Origin: Zygnema cylindricum | Taxonomy: Eukaryota > Streptophyta > Zygnematophyceae > Zygnematales > Zygnemataceae | Direction of reading: 5' to 3' | Assembly: GCA_037447655.1 (NCBI GenBank) | Contig: JBBHKE010002013.1 | Coordinates: forward strand, 1 to 64,000 | Length of the DNA stretch: 64,000 nucleotides | In this document: one piece after another, positions 53,866-64,000 of the stretch | Layout of the letters: the number at the start of each line of letters is the position of its first letter | Position numbering within the stretch: position 1 is the first letter of the stretch | Translations under genes and position numbers: made by a program | Notes under the pieces: generated by a model | Databases searched by the model: none | The model's input: only the letters and a program-made list of their open reading frames with translations | What the model was told of the DNA's origin: nothing

Positions 53866-54322
53866 TGTAGAAACTAATGGTTTTATTAGTATTTTCTAGA
53901 TCTGAAAAGAAATATAGAAGTCGAGGCAGTCTATCTCTAACTTCTCTCTCCAACTCTCAAACTTGTCGCAGTCACTGAGAAATTGGAGAGGAAGCTAGAG
54001 CCATGGCTACCTTGGCTATCCTGAGGTTTACGGGAATTTTATGTTAGGGTTTATTTATTTAATTAAAAGGTATGTGCCGGCGGCAGGATTTGATCCATGT
54101 ACCTGCCGGCAGGCAGATAGGAAGTAGCCGGTAGCCTTAGCCGTTAAGTCTAGCAGTAGTGTTACATACTATATAGTTTGATATTTATTTAAATGATTAT
54201 GCGTGCGATAAACCATTTAACTGAAATGAATTACGCGATACATAGATCCAGTAAAATATAAATGTACGACTTACAATACGGACACAAATCAGTACCGCGC
54301 ATTTGTTTCGTAAATGAAACAA
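53866..54322 (+). repeat. Copia LTR fragment up to gap
   Basis: TGTAGAAACTAATGG matches the copia 1 3' LTR start, followed by GAGGCAGTCTATCTCTAAC and GAGCCATGGCTACC. It is closer to the 15381 LTR than to the 52212 LTR of the element it abuts. It is cut by the N-gap at 54323. Confidence 0.82.
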
Positions 54323-54577
54323 NNNNNNNNNNTACTTAACACGTCGAATACACTCTTTGACAAATCTTTGTTCCCGTCATTTTCTATTTTGAGGGATACT
54401 TTACACCTGACCTGTGTTTGGTCTACATTCAGTGAAGTCCCAAAAACCTTCATTCCAAAAATACAACCTATTACTAGGCGTCTTTACCTTCGATCTTGGT
54501 TTTCCATATGATCCCGATTAAGATCCCATACTATTAGTACGATTTCCAATAACTCACATACTGTGATTCTCTTTATC

Positions 54578-55702
54578 TCAACACCATCGGTCTTTGTAAG
54601 ATGCATTTTCTATATTTTTCTTGAAAAACATGGGATATTTCTCTAAAAAGATATAATCAACACTTCTATTCTTCTTCTCATCTATACGCTCATTAAATAC
54701 ATCTATTCCTTTTCCTTCATCCTTCACAATAATGTTTCTGGCTACCACAACTCTATTTCTCTTAGTGTCATACACTCAATAACCTTTAGCATGATTATCA
54801 TACCCTAGAATTAGCCCTAGTATACCTTTTGGTTCTAGCTTCCATTTCTGCGGATCATTATCCAACATAAAAACCTTACTTCCAAAAACCCTGAAGTGAC
54901 TTACATCTGGTTTGTGTCCAGTCCACATTTCATAGGGAGTTTTATCTTTTACTGCCCTTGTTTCTAAACAGTTTCTCACATAAGCTGCACAATTCATAGC
55001 CTCTGCCCAAAACTTGTAATCTACGTCCATATCAGCCATCATTGTCATAGCACACTCTGATATAGTCCTATTCATCCTCTCTGAAACACCGTGTTGTTCC
55101 GCAAAATAAGCAACAGTAAGCTGACGTGAGATTCCATGCAATTTTAAGAATTCTGCAAACTCATTGGAAATGTACTCCCCTCCATTATCAGATATGAACC
55201 CTGCTATCTTTCTCTCATGCAAATTTTCAACCCAAGCCTTAAACTCCTTAAATTTTGAAAAAACTTCATCCTTACTTTTCAAAAATTAAACTGTAGTAAA
55301 CCTACTATAGTCATCCGTAAAAGTAAGCATAAACTTCACCCCTCCCACAGATGGGTATCTAGATGGCCCCCATACATCATAATAAATTAGTTTTAGCACC
55401 CTGCTACTTCTATGATCAGTTTGCGAATGGACCGGCAACTTATGGATTTTTCCCATTGCACAACCATCACATACATTTGATGCTGGTTTTTGACTAATTT
55501 TTACACCTTCCACCATTTTCTGATTTACCATCTTTGCTAATATATCATAATTCACATGTCCTAAACGTTTATGCCATAAATCACCATCACTGATTACACT
55601 TGAGTACATAACATCATTTTCATTATCATTTGCAAGACTTAATCGATACAAATTGTTGCCACCAGCAAATCCCTCTGCAGCTACTTTTCCATTCTTACTC
55701 AC
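54578..55702 (-). pseudogene. copia 4 integrase
   Basis: Zinc finger LWHKRLGHVN with CDGCAMGK; catalytic region IYYDVWGPS, ISDNGGEY and HGVSERMNR keeps all three acids. FWAEAMNCAAYVRN, TPYEMWTGHKPDVSHFRVFG and LGLILGYDNHAKGY follow, then the C-terminal RNRVVVARNIIVKDE. Stops at about 55283-55285 and 54776 interrupt otherwise complete domains. Confidence 0.9.
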
Positions 55703-55815
55703 TGTTTTTTTCCCATTCTCAGATATAGTTTAAAAACCCTTCTTTTCAACCGCTGACGTAGAAAAAAAGTTTCTTTTAAATGTTGTTACATGCAACACAT
55801 CTTCCAAAACCCTTT

Positions 55816-56061
55816 TCACAGTTTTTCCTCTACGTTTAACATAAGTGACACACTCCCCTTTTCTTTTGACTCAACAAAGGTATCATCACTAAAATAAATT
55901 TTGATGGGTAAAATAGGTTGAAAACTCTCAAATAGATGGCGATTGCGGCACATGTGGGCAGATGCACCGCAGTCCATTATCCATTCGTCTTCCTCCACGC
56001 CTTCCGTTGCTTGTGCCATCGCAAAGTATTTCTTTTCACAGTTGTCGGGAAAGCTGCTCAC
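55816..56061 (-). pseudogene. copia 4 protease
   Basis: EEDEWIMDCGASAHMCRNRH is the copia protease site with Cys at the Ser of DSGA. It continues PIKIYFSDDTFVESKEKGSV. A frame change separates it from integrase near 55800. Confidence 0.85.
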
Positions 56062-56190
56062 ATCCTCCTCCTCTTTAAGTTCGTTGAAAAGAGCAGTTGG
56101 TTGTCCACCTGATTGAGAAGGAACCTGACTTTTCTCCTAACCAGAGCAAAAATTTCCTGTGGCTTTCGCTCTCTTGTATGCATGACACAT

Positions 56191-57006
56191 TCATGTTTCA
56201 TCACCGTAGTAACATGTCAAAGGTAACATTTTAGGACCACTACCTTTGGCACTGCCACTGCCAATCTTAGAATCCGAAAACTGGTTAGCTAGTGCCTGAA
56301 CAGACTTACTTCTACCTCTTTGTGACATCTGGTTAGCTTCTTCACTCAAAATAAGTTGAATTGCTAATGCTATGTTCCATTGACGCTGTGGAATAACTCT
56401 AATTCTATCCATGGCTCCCTTATATTCATCAGGCAAAGTTCTCATCAACAACATTGCCTGCTGAGGTGGTGAAAAGTCCCCACCTGCACTAGTACTCTGA
56501 AAGAACAACCTTTTCATAGCATGGCAATGATCTGACATACTACTTCCAGAATACTTAAATTCAAAAATCTGAGTAGCTATGTTAGTATGGACAATAACAT
56601 CTAGCTGAACAAACATAGCATGTACACTAAACAAAACTTCAGAGGCTTTATTCATCTCAAGATACAACATTACCAATTCCTTTTTCATTGAGTGCTTCAA
56701 GACGTTGAGGCAATGGAGATTCTTTTTTCTCCAATCCGGCGCGGTCACATCCGCTGTTCCTTCCACAATGGGTGACAAGTCTCTCTCCTCGAAATATGAG
56801 CTCAACATATCTTCCCAGTATAAGTATTTAGTTGCGTCAAAAATAGGCAATTTGGGCGTTGGGCCCATAACCTTTTGCAAGTCATGGGCATTAAGACTCG
56901 GTTGTGATCCACTCCCACGAGGTGTCACACTTGCACCCGCAGGAGCAGGTGGAGCACTAGGGCTAATAGGAGGACTTGTAATAGGAGCTGAGCCATTATT
57001 AGACAT
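56191..57006 (-). CDS. copia 4 gag (UBN2), open 271 codons
   Basis: A Pro/Ser-rich N-terminal extension of 46 residues (SPPISPSAPPAPAGAS), then MGPTPKLPIFDATKYLYWED and the full UBN2 gag (VEGTADVTAPDWRKKN, KASEVLFSVHAMF, SSMSDHCHAMKRLF, LPDEYKGAMDRIRVIPQR), ending in a broken knuckle (TCYYGDET before the stop, CHAYKRAK after). The codons for Val-Met-Gly-Pro contain the 13-base motif that is the PBS in the sister elements (56860-56872), but here the frame runs through it. Confidence 0.82.
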   Translation of the reverse strand: MSNNGSAPITSPPISPSAPPAPAGASVTPRGSGSQPSLNAHDLQKVMGPTPKLPIFDATKYLYWEDMLSSYFEERDLSPIVEGTADVTAPDWRKKNLHCLNVLKHSMKKELVMLYLEMNKASEVLFSVHAMFVQLDVIVHTNIATQIFEFKYSGSSMSDHCHAMKRLFFQSTSAGGDFSPPQQAMLLMRTLPDEYKGAMDRIRVIPQRQWNIALAIQLILSEEANQMSQRGRSKSVQALANQFSDSKIGSGSAKGSGPKMLPLTCYYGDET

Positions 57007-57587
57007 GTTAGAGGAAGCAAACCCAAAGAGAAATGCCTAGAAGACTAGATGTATAGTGTAAGATATGTAACTCCAAACGAAAGAGGTATTTCAACCAAAC
57101 AAACATGTACTACAAGCAAACTAGAGACAATAGAGCATAAAACACCTTAAACTGCACTCAGTGCTCTCATTTCCTTAATTCTTGTGTAGAATGTACATTC
57201 TGTATTGAATTGATCAATCCTAATTGAACTAAATACTCAAAATATCTAGAAAACATTTAAAAGATGTAGAAAACATCTAAAAGATATAGAAAACATCTAA
57301 AACGTATGTACATGGTTCACCTGACACCCTACTAACAAAAATCTAAGTGTTTGGAGCAGAATTGTCCACTAACAATATCTATACCCTAAAAATCTGGGTG
57401 ATTCTTATCACGTCTACATTCATTGGCGGCCCTACACACTAATTAACTTAAAGATATCAATTCGTGTAGATACTACAAAAAATCCACACTAAATTTGGTC
57501 AATATTGAACAGTTGGTATTCCAAAAATATTCTAAGTCCTATACTCAAATTTCTAAGACTTACTAAAGCTTAATTTTCAATAGTCAG
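57007..57587. other. Upstream of copia 4
   Basis: No LTR or PBS recognised. Contains three 20-bp tandem units of TAGAAAACATCTAAAAGAT type at 57247-57306. No gene. Confidence 0.5.
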
Positions 57588-57905
57588 CGTGTTTCGAACT
57601 CCCTCAATGTTCTCACCTAGTGTTGGGGGACTTACGAGGCTGTTTTTTTTAGATACTTAGTTGTGTTAAAGTTTGGTTAGGTACTGCTGGTTTAAGGACG
57701 TTGTTGTGTCTATATTTTAGTATTTGTTGCTTTTTTTTGTGTATTTGTTTTAGAATTGTTTTTTATTTTTTATGTATTTTATTTCTGACCTGTTGCTTTT
57801 CTTTTTTGCCCCGCTTGTGGTTTTTCCGTTTTGAGATTGCCGCCATTTTTTTTTCTATGGAGTTAGATGGTTTACCAAAGCGTTTTTTTAATTCAGTCTT
57901 GGTTT
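57588..57905 (+). repeat. R-E interspersed repeat, copy 3
   Basis: GTCAGCGTGTTTCGAACTCC, CCTAGTGTTGGGGGACTTAC, T-rich body, then GATGGTTTACCAAAGCG and AATTCAGTC. Same ends as 48300-48690. Runs straight into a CT-rich tract. Confidence 0.7.
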
Positions 57906-58955
57906 TTATCTCCTCCCCTCTCCCCTCTTCTCGCTTCCTCTTCTCTCTCCTCCACTCCCCTCCCCTCCTCTCCTTTAGCCCCTCTCCCATTCCCTCCCCT
58001 TCCCTCCCCTCCCCTTCCCTCTTTCAGCCCCCTCTCTTTACGTCTCTCCACTCATATCCTCTTCTCTCTCTTCCTCTTCTATCCCTCGCCCAACATCCCA
58101 TTTCCTCACCCCCCCTAGCTCCCTCTCTCATTCTCTTATCTCCCCCCACCCCTCCCCCCTCCTCTTCGCCACTCCCCTCCCGTCCCACCCCTTCCCTCCT
58201 CTCCCCTCCTCTCCCTTTCTCTACCTCCCCTTCCCTCTTATCCTCTCCTCTTCTCTCCGCCTCTCTGCTCCCCTCCCATCCCCCTCCTGTCCCCTCTCCG
58301 CACGTCTCATCCTCCTATCCCGTCCTCTCTTATCCTAACCCCTTTTCTTCTCTCCCCTCTTCTCCCCTCCCCTCCCCTATCTCCCCTTCTCTCCTTCTCT
58401 CCCCTCCCTTCTTTACCCCTCTCCCCAACCCCTCCCTACCCGTCCTCTCCCACAACTCAACAACCTTCCCCGCCCCTTCCTTCCCATCATATCCCCTCCA
58501 TCTCCTCTCCTCTCGCATCTTTTCCATCTTTTATCGTCTTCTCCCCTCCCCTCCCTTCACCTCCTCCTCGTTTCTCCCCTTCCCTCCCCTCTTATCCCCT
58601 CCCTTCCCTTCTCTACCGTCTCCTCCCCACCTCTACTCTCCCCTCCTCTCCCCTCCCTTCTCCTCTTTATCTCTCCGCTCCCCTCTTCTCCCTTCCCCTC
58701 GCTTCGCTTCGTTGCCATCCAGCCCTCCCCCCACCTTTCTCTCCTGTCCCATCCCCTCCCCTCTTCTCCCTCCCTCTACCTCCTCTTCTCTCCCCCCTCC
58801 CCTCCCTTCCCCTCAACTCCCCTCCCTCTCCCCATCCCTTCCCTCCTCCCCCTCCCCTCCCTCCTCCCCTCCTCTCCCCTCGTCCCGCCCTCCACTCTCT
58901 TCCCCTCCCCCTCTTCCCCCCTCCCCCCCCTTCCCCCTCCCTCTATTCTAGGGCC
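57906..58955. repeat. CT-rich low-complexity tract, 1 kb
   Basis: CCCCTCTCCT-type units throughout. Produces a 416-codon Ser/Pro/Leu ORF on plus and Arg/Glu/Gly ORFs on minus which are not genes. Confidence 0.92.
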
Positions 58956-59126
58956 TCGCTCCCTCGTTCAAATGCGTTCCCGTGTCTTCCTGTCACGTCA
59001 CGCCGACCCTCAGGGGCACCCCCCCAGGTGCATTAAGGAGGTCCGTACATGTCCGTACAGACTTGCAAAGGGGTGCACGGGGGGCACCCTCCCAGGGGCC
59101 GTACAGGGGGTACTACAAGGCCGTAA

Positions 59127-59275
59127 AGCAGAGGTTGCAATCGGGTACCCGAATCCATACCAGATCCGTACCCGATCCGTACTTAAATCTGTACCCTATC
59201 CGTACCAGAATCCGTACCATATCCGTACCCGTATCTGTACCCGAATCCGTACCCGATCCGTACCTAGTGGCAACC
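59127..59275. repeat. GTACC tandem array
   Basis: After GAGGTTGCAATCGGGTACC come about 11 imperfect units of ATCCGTACCCG. The same leader and unit occur at 22505-22600. A palindromic CCGTAC/GTACGG core is frequent. Confidence 0.8.
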
Positions 59276-59815
59276 AACAAAGTACAAACAACAAAAAACA
59301 ACCTTGCAAGCTAAATCCGTGAACTGCCAACACCAAACTCCAAACTGCAAATGGCAGTCTAAAACTGTGGACTATAACTGCAGGTTGCAAATAAAATTAG
59401 AATATGTCATCCGCAAACAGTAAATTCTGAGATAGAAGCAGTGGACTTGAAACTGAAACAGCAAATGAGAGCGTGCAAATTTCTACATCCAGTTTGAATA
59501 CTATGGACGATCATAAATAGCACATAAAAAATATATATATATATTGGCGCTATCATGTGTTTATAGGTTGAAATATTTGGGGGATCAATTATTATGGCAG
59601 TAATGATTCACTTTGTGGTTCTGTAGATCACCACGAAAATGAATGTACCATATGTTAAAAAACACCATAAGCTTGTAGCTGTTCAAATCCTCACCGTAAA
59701 ACTGCGAAAAAAATATAATTTCTCACTTTTAGAATGTTGGGGAAAGTTATTTTTTTATTTGTCTTTTCTTCGTACAACTCCTCCAGGGCTCATATGAAGT
59801 GTTTATAAGAATGTT
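59276..59815 (-). repeat. R-F interspersed repeat, copy 2
   Basis: Reverse complement of 47091-47650: CTGCCAACACCAAACTCC, AAATTTCTACATCCAG, TTGAAATATTTGGGGGATCA, GGTTCTGTAGATCACCACGA, CTTTTCTTCGTACAACTCC. About 12 kb from copy 1. Confidence 0.78.
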
Positions 59816-60887
59816 TACAAGAGACCTGTCTAAAATGGCTGACATATATGTACTTCTTTTTATGTGAGTCTTCAATCGACATATGTTTCCAAATATTTTT
59901 TTGAATGCCATGTAATGAATTAAATGTGGGCATGTCTAATTAAGATTATTCCAAACTGGTTAAAAATTGTCTAAATAAATTTGGCTATGTATTGAATCTT
60001 TTTAACGAGAAACAATTTCTGTCACATCCGACAATTATTTTGCTGGAAACTTACTCATTAAAAAAACAAATATAAATTTGTATATACGTATATATGTAAG
60101 TATCATTATGAACTACTCATGCATAGTTAGCATAGGTAGGGCATATTTAGGGTGGCATAACATGGCAAATTTATGTCTACTTTTTAGTAATGTTACTAAT
60201 ACTATTTATCGTCGAGAAAAATCTCATCCCAAATAGTGTTATTAACAATAATAACGATGACATGTGTACCGTAAGAACCGAGTCTTTGAAATTACGATAT
60301 GTATGTCGAAAAAAAGTACAAAAGGTGTTATTGGCGAAGTTCAATGTTTAAAAGACACACATTTTAGTTTTTACGGTGGCTTTAGGATTGCTTATTTGAA
60401 GGGTGTTGCCCTTTGCCTTTGAACCCTTGTAAGTCACTAAATAGCTTTGTCTTACAAAATTATGAAAAACACTCATTTTATTATCTTTTATAACAAATAA
60501 ACCAGGGAAATTTACAGGGATTGTTTTATGTTGGCCATGTGATGATTTTCTATATTTTTTAGCGGTTTTGATGATTTTGAGTTTTATTTAAGGTTTTCAA
60601 TAATTTTTTCGGGTGAAAATAGTCAGGAGTTCCTAACTTGACGAATTTATTGTAAGCATTGGAAAAAACGTTTTAAAAAATTATAGGATGCAGCTAAAAG
60701 AAATGTTTTTATTTACGCTATGACTGTTTTATTTTATGTTTTTTGTTATATTTCAAAAGAACAATGGTCGGAATGGTCATTTTAAATTCCAACTGTTGTG
60801 GTAAATCTAATGTTATCTTTTAAACCTTTTCACATCATTTCTCATCGTTATTTGTTGTTGTGTTTTTTTTTTTTTTGGAACTTACAG
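59816..60887. other. Non-genic interval
   Basis: AT-rich, no ORF of note. Ends in a T-rich tract and TTACAG, a good splice acceptor. Confidence 0.4.
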
Positions 60888-61067
60888 ACAGGAGTTTTGG
60901 CTTATCTGAAGGTTCTATCCCATTTAAAATCCCCAAATATGTCAATAAATACTTCCGATATTTAAGTTCCGGATATTCCAACCGATAGAAAACCTGGAAA
61001 ATACTTTTAAAATTGGACTGGGAAAGTCAAGGAGCACTTCAAGTCGTCAAAGATCACGAATCTTGTA
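60888..61067 (+). pseudogene. Exon-like segment, 180 bp, phase 1-1
   Basis: Bounded by a T14 tract plus TTACAG and by GTAAGT. In phase 1-1 it reads RSFGLSEGSIPFKIPKYVNK, YFRYLSSGYSNR, a TAG stop at 60986-60988, then TWKILLKLDWESQGALQ and KDHESCS. The segment length divides by three and the phases match those of the PAN and EGF exons at 29813-38199. I cannot name the domain; a beta-strand lectin-like module is possible. The internal stop makes it a relic, or marks a true C-terminus. Confidence 0.45.
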
Positions 61068-62168
61068 GTAAGTAAATTATTGCCCTTTTGCTTAACTTCT
61101 CCCTGTTCACATTGCCTTGAAATATGATTAAAACATTGCCTTGAAATATGATTATTGGAGACTTTATCTGTTATGTTTTGGCTTATCGTTGTTGAATAAG
61201 CGAAAGCAAGCTTCTACATAAAAATAATAATAAAAATCAAAATAAACGTATCAAATCACATACTATCCTAAACTGAATCTAAGTACAGGAATCTGTCAAA
61301 TATAAATATATCATGAGCTTATACAGGATGTAATATGTATGTACAATTTGTATGCTGATTTCATACTGTTGTACAAATAACACAAGCAACAAGGGGCAAT
61401 CTAAACCTGCTCAAATTTCCTTACTCCAAAAAAATATCAATTAATCTTTCCTTTTCACAAACTAATTTTTCAAAGTACAAAAAATACTTTGTAAAATAAT
61501 TTTAGTACATCCTAGTACCTACACTACTGGAAGGCTTTAGCCAATCAGGAGATTGTAAACCTTACATGGTGGACCAACATATCTACGCAACTAGAGTGTG
61601 TGATGCGACTAGTAGGGGAATCATATTAAAGCAGGCGTAAATTAGTCAAAGAATAGTAAAATTCTACTAGTACAATGACCATAAATATTGGTACATAAAC
61701 TGTCTAATTTTGTAAAATATAAATATTTCTTTGTAAGATTAGAGTGATTACTAGGTAGTTTTGCCTAATTGCGTACTTATAATCACCATACAAGTGCTTG
61801 GCACATAATCATAAATTTTGACTTTCGAATAATATGGTTTTTAAACTATCAACTGTTCTATCATACGGTTAGTTTATTAGCGTAGCATTCGATTATGTTG
61901 TAGTTTCAATAGGAAGGGATCCAACTTGAAGATACGTGTTTTTTTTTAATTGAAGTGCTAGTTTTGACGGCGAACTCCTTACTTTGATGGTTTTTCCATC
62001 ACACTTTCTGTAAATAAAGTTTTCTTCCATTGACAGTGATTGCAGCTTTGTAGCTTGTCGTTGAATTTTTAAACTGGCAGTTGGTCCAATTGTACATAAC
62101 ACTTCTCATTAATGAAGTTCGTCCACTGTCGCTATTATTCTTTGATGAGTTGTGTCGCCACACTAACA
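61068..62168. other. Interval containing the presumed gypsy LTR
   Basis: The right part, ending CACTAACA at 62168, should be an LTR because a PBS follows. I cannot place its start or find a partner. A 22-bp duplication (TTGCCTTGAAATATGATTA) lies at 61119-61160. Confidence 0.35.
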
Positions 62169-62170
62169 AG

Positions 62171-62184
62171 TTGGTAACAGAGCC
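62171..62184 (+). promoter_or_regulatory. PBS-like site (3'-end tRNA-iMet type)
   Basis: TTGGTAACAGAGCC, one base from the common plant TTGGTATCAGAGCC. It lies just after CACTAACA. Confidence 0.55.
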
Positions 62185-62649
62185 CCAAGTTAACAAAGCG
62201 AGGAATTTACATTAAGAGGGTTTTAATTCGAAAGACTGATGATTCAATGGACGGCAAGTTACATCATCATGCGGATGAAATTATCCAGGCCAATCGAGAT
62301 GGCGACTTTGGGCCAGGAAATCATGTTGGATCTCTAAATGAAGATGGGCAGCAGTTGTTTTTCAGCACAAGGGCCAGGAAATAATTTTTAATCTCTAAAT
62401 GGAGATCGCAAGTATGAGAGATTAGTTGCAGTGGTTGGTAGACTCGTTATAGCATTATGTGCTGTCACTATCTAATGATCCAGTTTATACAACTCGTTGG
62501 ACGATGCCGGTGAATGATTTTATTTGGTATTTCCGGCCTATGATGGAAGCCACAAAAAAGCATCGAAATACGGGCGGTATTTTTTTTGCGAGAAAGTGAG
62601 ACCATAAAAAGTGGATTTCATACGAAGTATCTTTTTTGAGAGAAGGGGA

Positions 62650-62894
62650 TTTTGCGTGGTATAATGGGGTAGATACCATCAAGTCCTAAACCTTCGAGGC
62701 GATGGTGACAAATGGCGCTTCACACCCAATCCAAGCACTACGTGTGTTTGGACGTGTGTTTGGTGATGTTATTTGGATTAGCTAACGTGACGTCAACATA
62801 CCAACGTTTGATAAATAATACCTTTTCGCAGCAGTTGGATTACTTTGTAGTGGTGTTCATAAATGAAAATTTAGATTTTTCAATTTCAAGATAG
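62650..62894 (+). pseudogene. Ty3/gypsy reverse transcriptase fragment
   Basis: Pieces in two frames: GRYHQVLNLRGDGDKWRFT, then MLFGLANVTSTYQRLINN and QLDYFVVVFINENLDFS. They correspond to the gypsy RT segments that normally read GYHQI, FGLTNAPATFQ and VVVYLDDILIFS. The catalytic YLDD is changed to FINE, so it is inactive. Only about 480 bp separates it from the PBS, so gag and protease are deleted. Confidence 0.78.
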
Positions 62895-63389
62895 GATCAT
62901 TTTAGACTCTGTAACTGGTGCTCGAGGATCATTTTAGACTTTGTAACTGGTGCTAGAGGTACTCCGAATGAGTAAGCTTTACTTAGGGATTGACAAGGGC
63001 ATTTTCTTAATTTCTGGTCAATTTTTTCGGATGCAGATTATGTAGTTTTGGTTTTACACTTTAATGTCAAAAGCAATCCACGATAAAACCTTGATTGCAG
63101 CATTGTGTAGTTTTGAGGGTTCAGGGGGCTATTGTGGATAATTTGTGCCACACTTTTTAGTTTAGCATCATTGGTTTACTCAAAAAATGAGTCCCATGAT
63201 AGTGAATGAATGAGGAAACAAGATTCGAAAAAATCAAGCGTTTCTGTCGTCACATGTAATGTCTATAATCGCCCATGAAAGTTACAACCGATTTATGTTT
63301 TACAGGTGACGCAGCTCAAAAAGTAGTATTTTATCATATAATTGCATTTGAGAGTTAAAAAAAAATTCCACCACAAAAGAGCTACAGAG
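62895..63389. other. Downstream of gypsy RT fragment
   Basis: Begins with two copies of a 32-bp unit (GATCATTTTAGACTCTGTAA type, 62896-62960). No further RT or RNase H recognised. Confidence 0.4.
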
Positions 63390-63730
63390 TACATCGCTAT
63401 TTCCATCAACGACACTGTCGCGGTGTCTCTAAATTTACCCTTCAAGCCTAAATAATAGCAATGACACTAATTTTTCTGTTCTTAACGCTAATGATTGAAG
63501 TAGTTCGAAAACAGACACATTAATCGGAATTAAATTGAAAGATTAACACTAAGAATTAAATTGAAAGATTGGCACTAAAATAAACCCTACTTTAGTAATT
63601 ATTTGAACTTAATAATGATATAGGAGTACAAGACTCTCGAAGTTCTGTGCCGTAATTTATACACCCTAAAAGGGCGTTTTCTCACCGACCACCATTGGTA
63701 AAGCTATTAGCATTAGGGTCATAAAATTAT
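63390..63730. mobile_element. R-C-like remnant
   Basis: ACATCGCTATTTCC, ACCCTTCAAGCCTAAATAAT and ACACTAATTTTTC follow the R-C long-form order (terminus, ACCCTCGAACCTAAA, AACTAATT); AAGCTATTAGCATTAGGG may be the other end. From 63731 to 64000 I see nothing. Confidence 0.4.
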
Positions 63731-64000
63731 GCAATATTTGTCCCGGCCTTCTAAATGTCAAACTTGGTGTATTTTTAAGACATAAGAGTTTTGACTTCTT
63801 TAGTAGACACATCCACGGTTCAATGAACATTGTATCTGATGTTTCACCTGCGAGGAATATTTAATGGCAATGTCTCATGCTACCTTTGTTTACATGTTGG
63901 AGCGGAAACAGTCTAGATACTTCAAAGACAGCTTTTTGGCGATCTTTTCAAATTCTTATTTTCCGTACTTGATATGAAAGTTACTTGAAGACTTTAAAAT

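Larger units (their letters stand above)
54541..57006 (-). mobile_element. Copia element 4, gag to integrase
   Basis: Minus-strand Ty1/copia internal region: gag 57006-56191, protease 56061-55816, integrase 55702-54578. RT and RNase H are absent; the sequence ends at the N-gap. No LTR is recognised upstream to 57590. Frames are largely open with two stops and two frame changes, so it is younger or less decayed than copia 1. Confidence 0.88.

Noticed and set aside
57701-58951. 416-codon ORF, the longest in the window
   Set aside because: Ser/Pro/Leu-rich product of the CT-rich tract; the minus strand is equally open as Arg/Glu/Gly. No start context, domain or splice support.
61893-62196. Two overlapping minus-strand ORFs
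   Set aside because: They fall in the presumed gypsy LTR and overlap in different frames; no domain.

Overview
The window looks like nuclear DNA of a large, repeat-rich plant-type genome. The evidence is spliced genes with kilobase introns, several Ty1/copia retrotransposons and one Ty3/gypsy fragment of plant type, three or more families of short inverted-repeat elements, long CT-rich tracts, and two 10-N assembly gaps (21322-21331 and 54323-54332). The one host gene carries plant-style LysM and PAN/EGF modules. I infer a streptophyte, perhaps a non-seed plant or charophyte alga; the species cannot be fixed from the sequence. I saw no rRNA, functional tRNA or CRISPR.

Layout. 1-5348: interspersed repeats (families I call R-A, R-B, R-C, R-G), no gene. 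5349-16433: a decayed but full-structure copia element (LTR, PBS, gag, PR, IN, RT, RNase H, PPT, LTR) on the + strand. Its 5' LTR is split by a second, gag-only copia element (6301-10930) lying on the - strand. 16434-28650: more short inverted-repeat elements, an LTR fragment, a gap, and a 150-bp sequence present twice. 29813-46694: the host gene on + in seven exons; intron 1 holds a decayed copia element and CT-rich tracts, intron 3 a GTN trinucleotide tract. 46695-50990: repeats. 51000-57040: three more truncated copia copies around the second gap. 57588-59815: CT-rich tract and repeats. 60888-61067: one exon-like segment. 62171-62890: gypsy remnants.

Host gene. The seven exons join with matching phases into one 448-codon reading frame. 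It encodes a secreted protein: signal peptide, PAN/apple domain, one six-cysteine EGF domain, three clear LysM domains and a fourth degenerate one. There is no membrane segment or kinase. The family logic points to an apoplastic, glycan-binding protein (chitin-type oligosaccharides are the usual LysM ligands); the domain order is unusual and is the main biological finding.

Mobile DNA. Most copia copies here have, directly after the LTR, a primer-binding site matching the anticodon arm of initiator tRNA-Met rather than its 3' end, and the gag start codon lies inside that site. Two other elements in the window use the ordinary 3'-end site, so both priming modes occur side by side.
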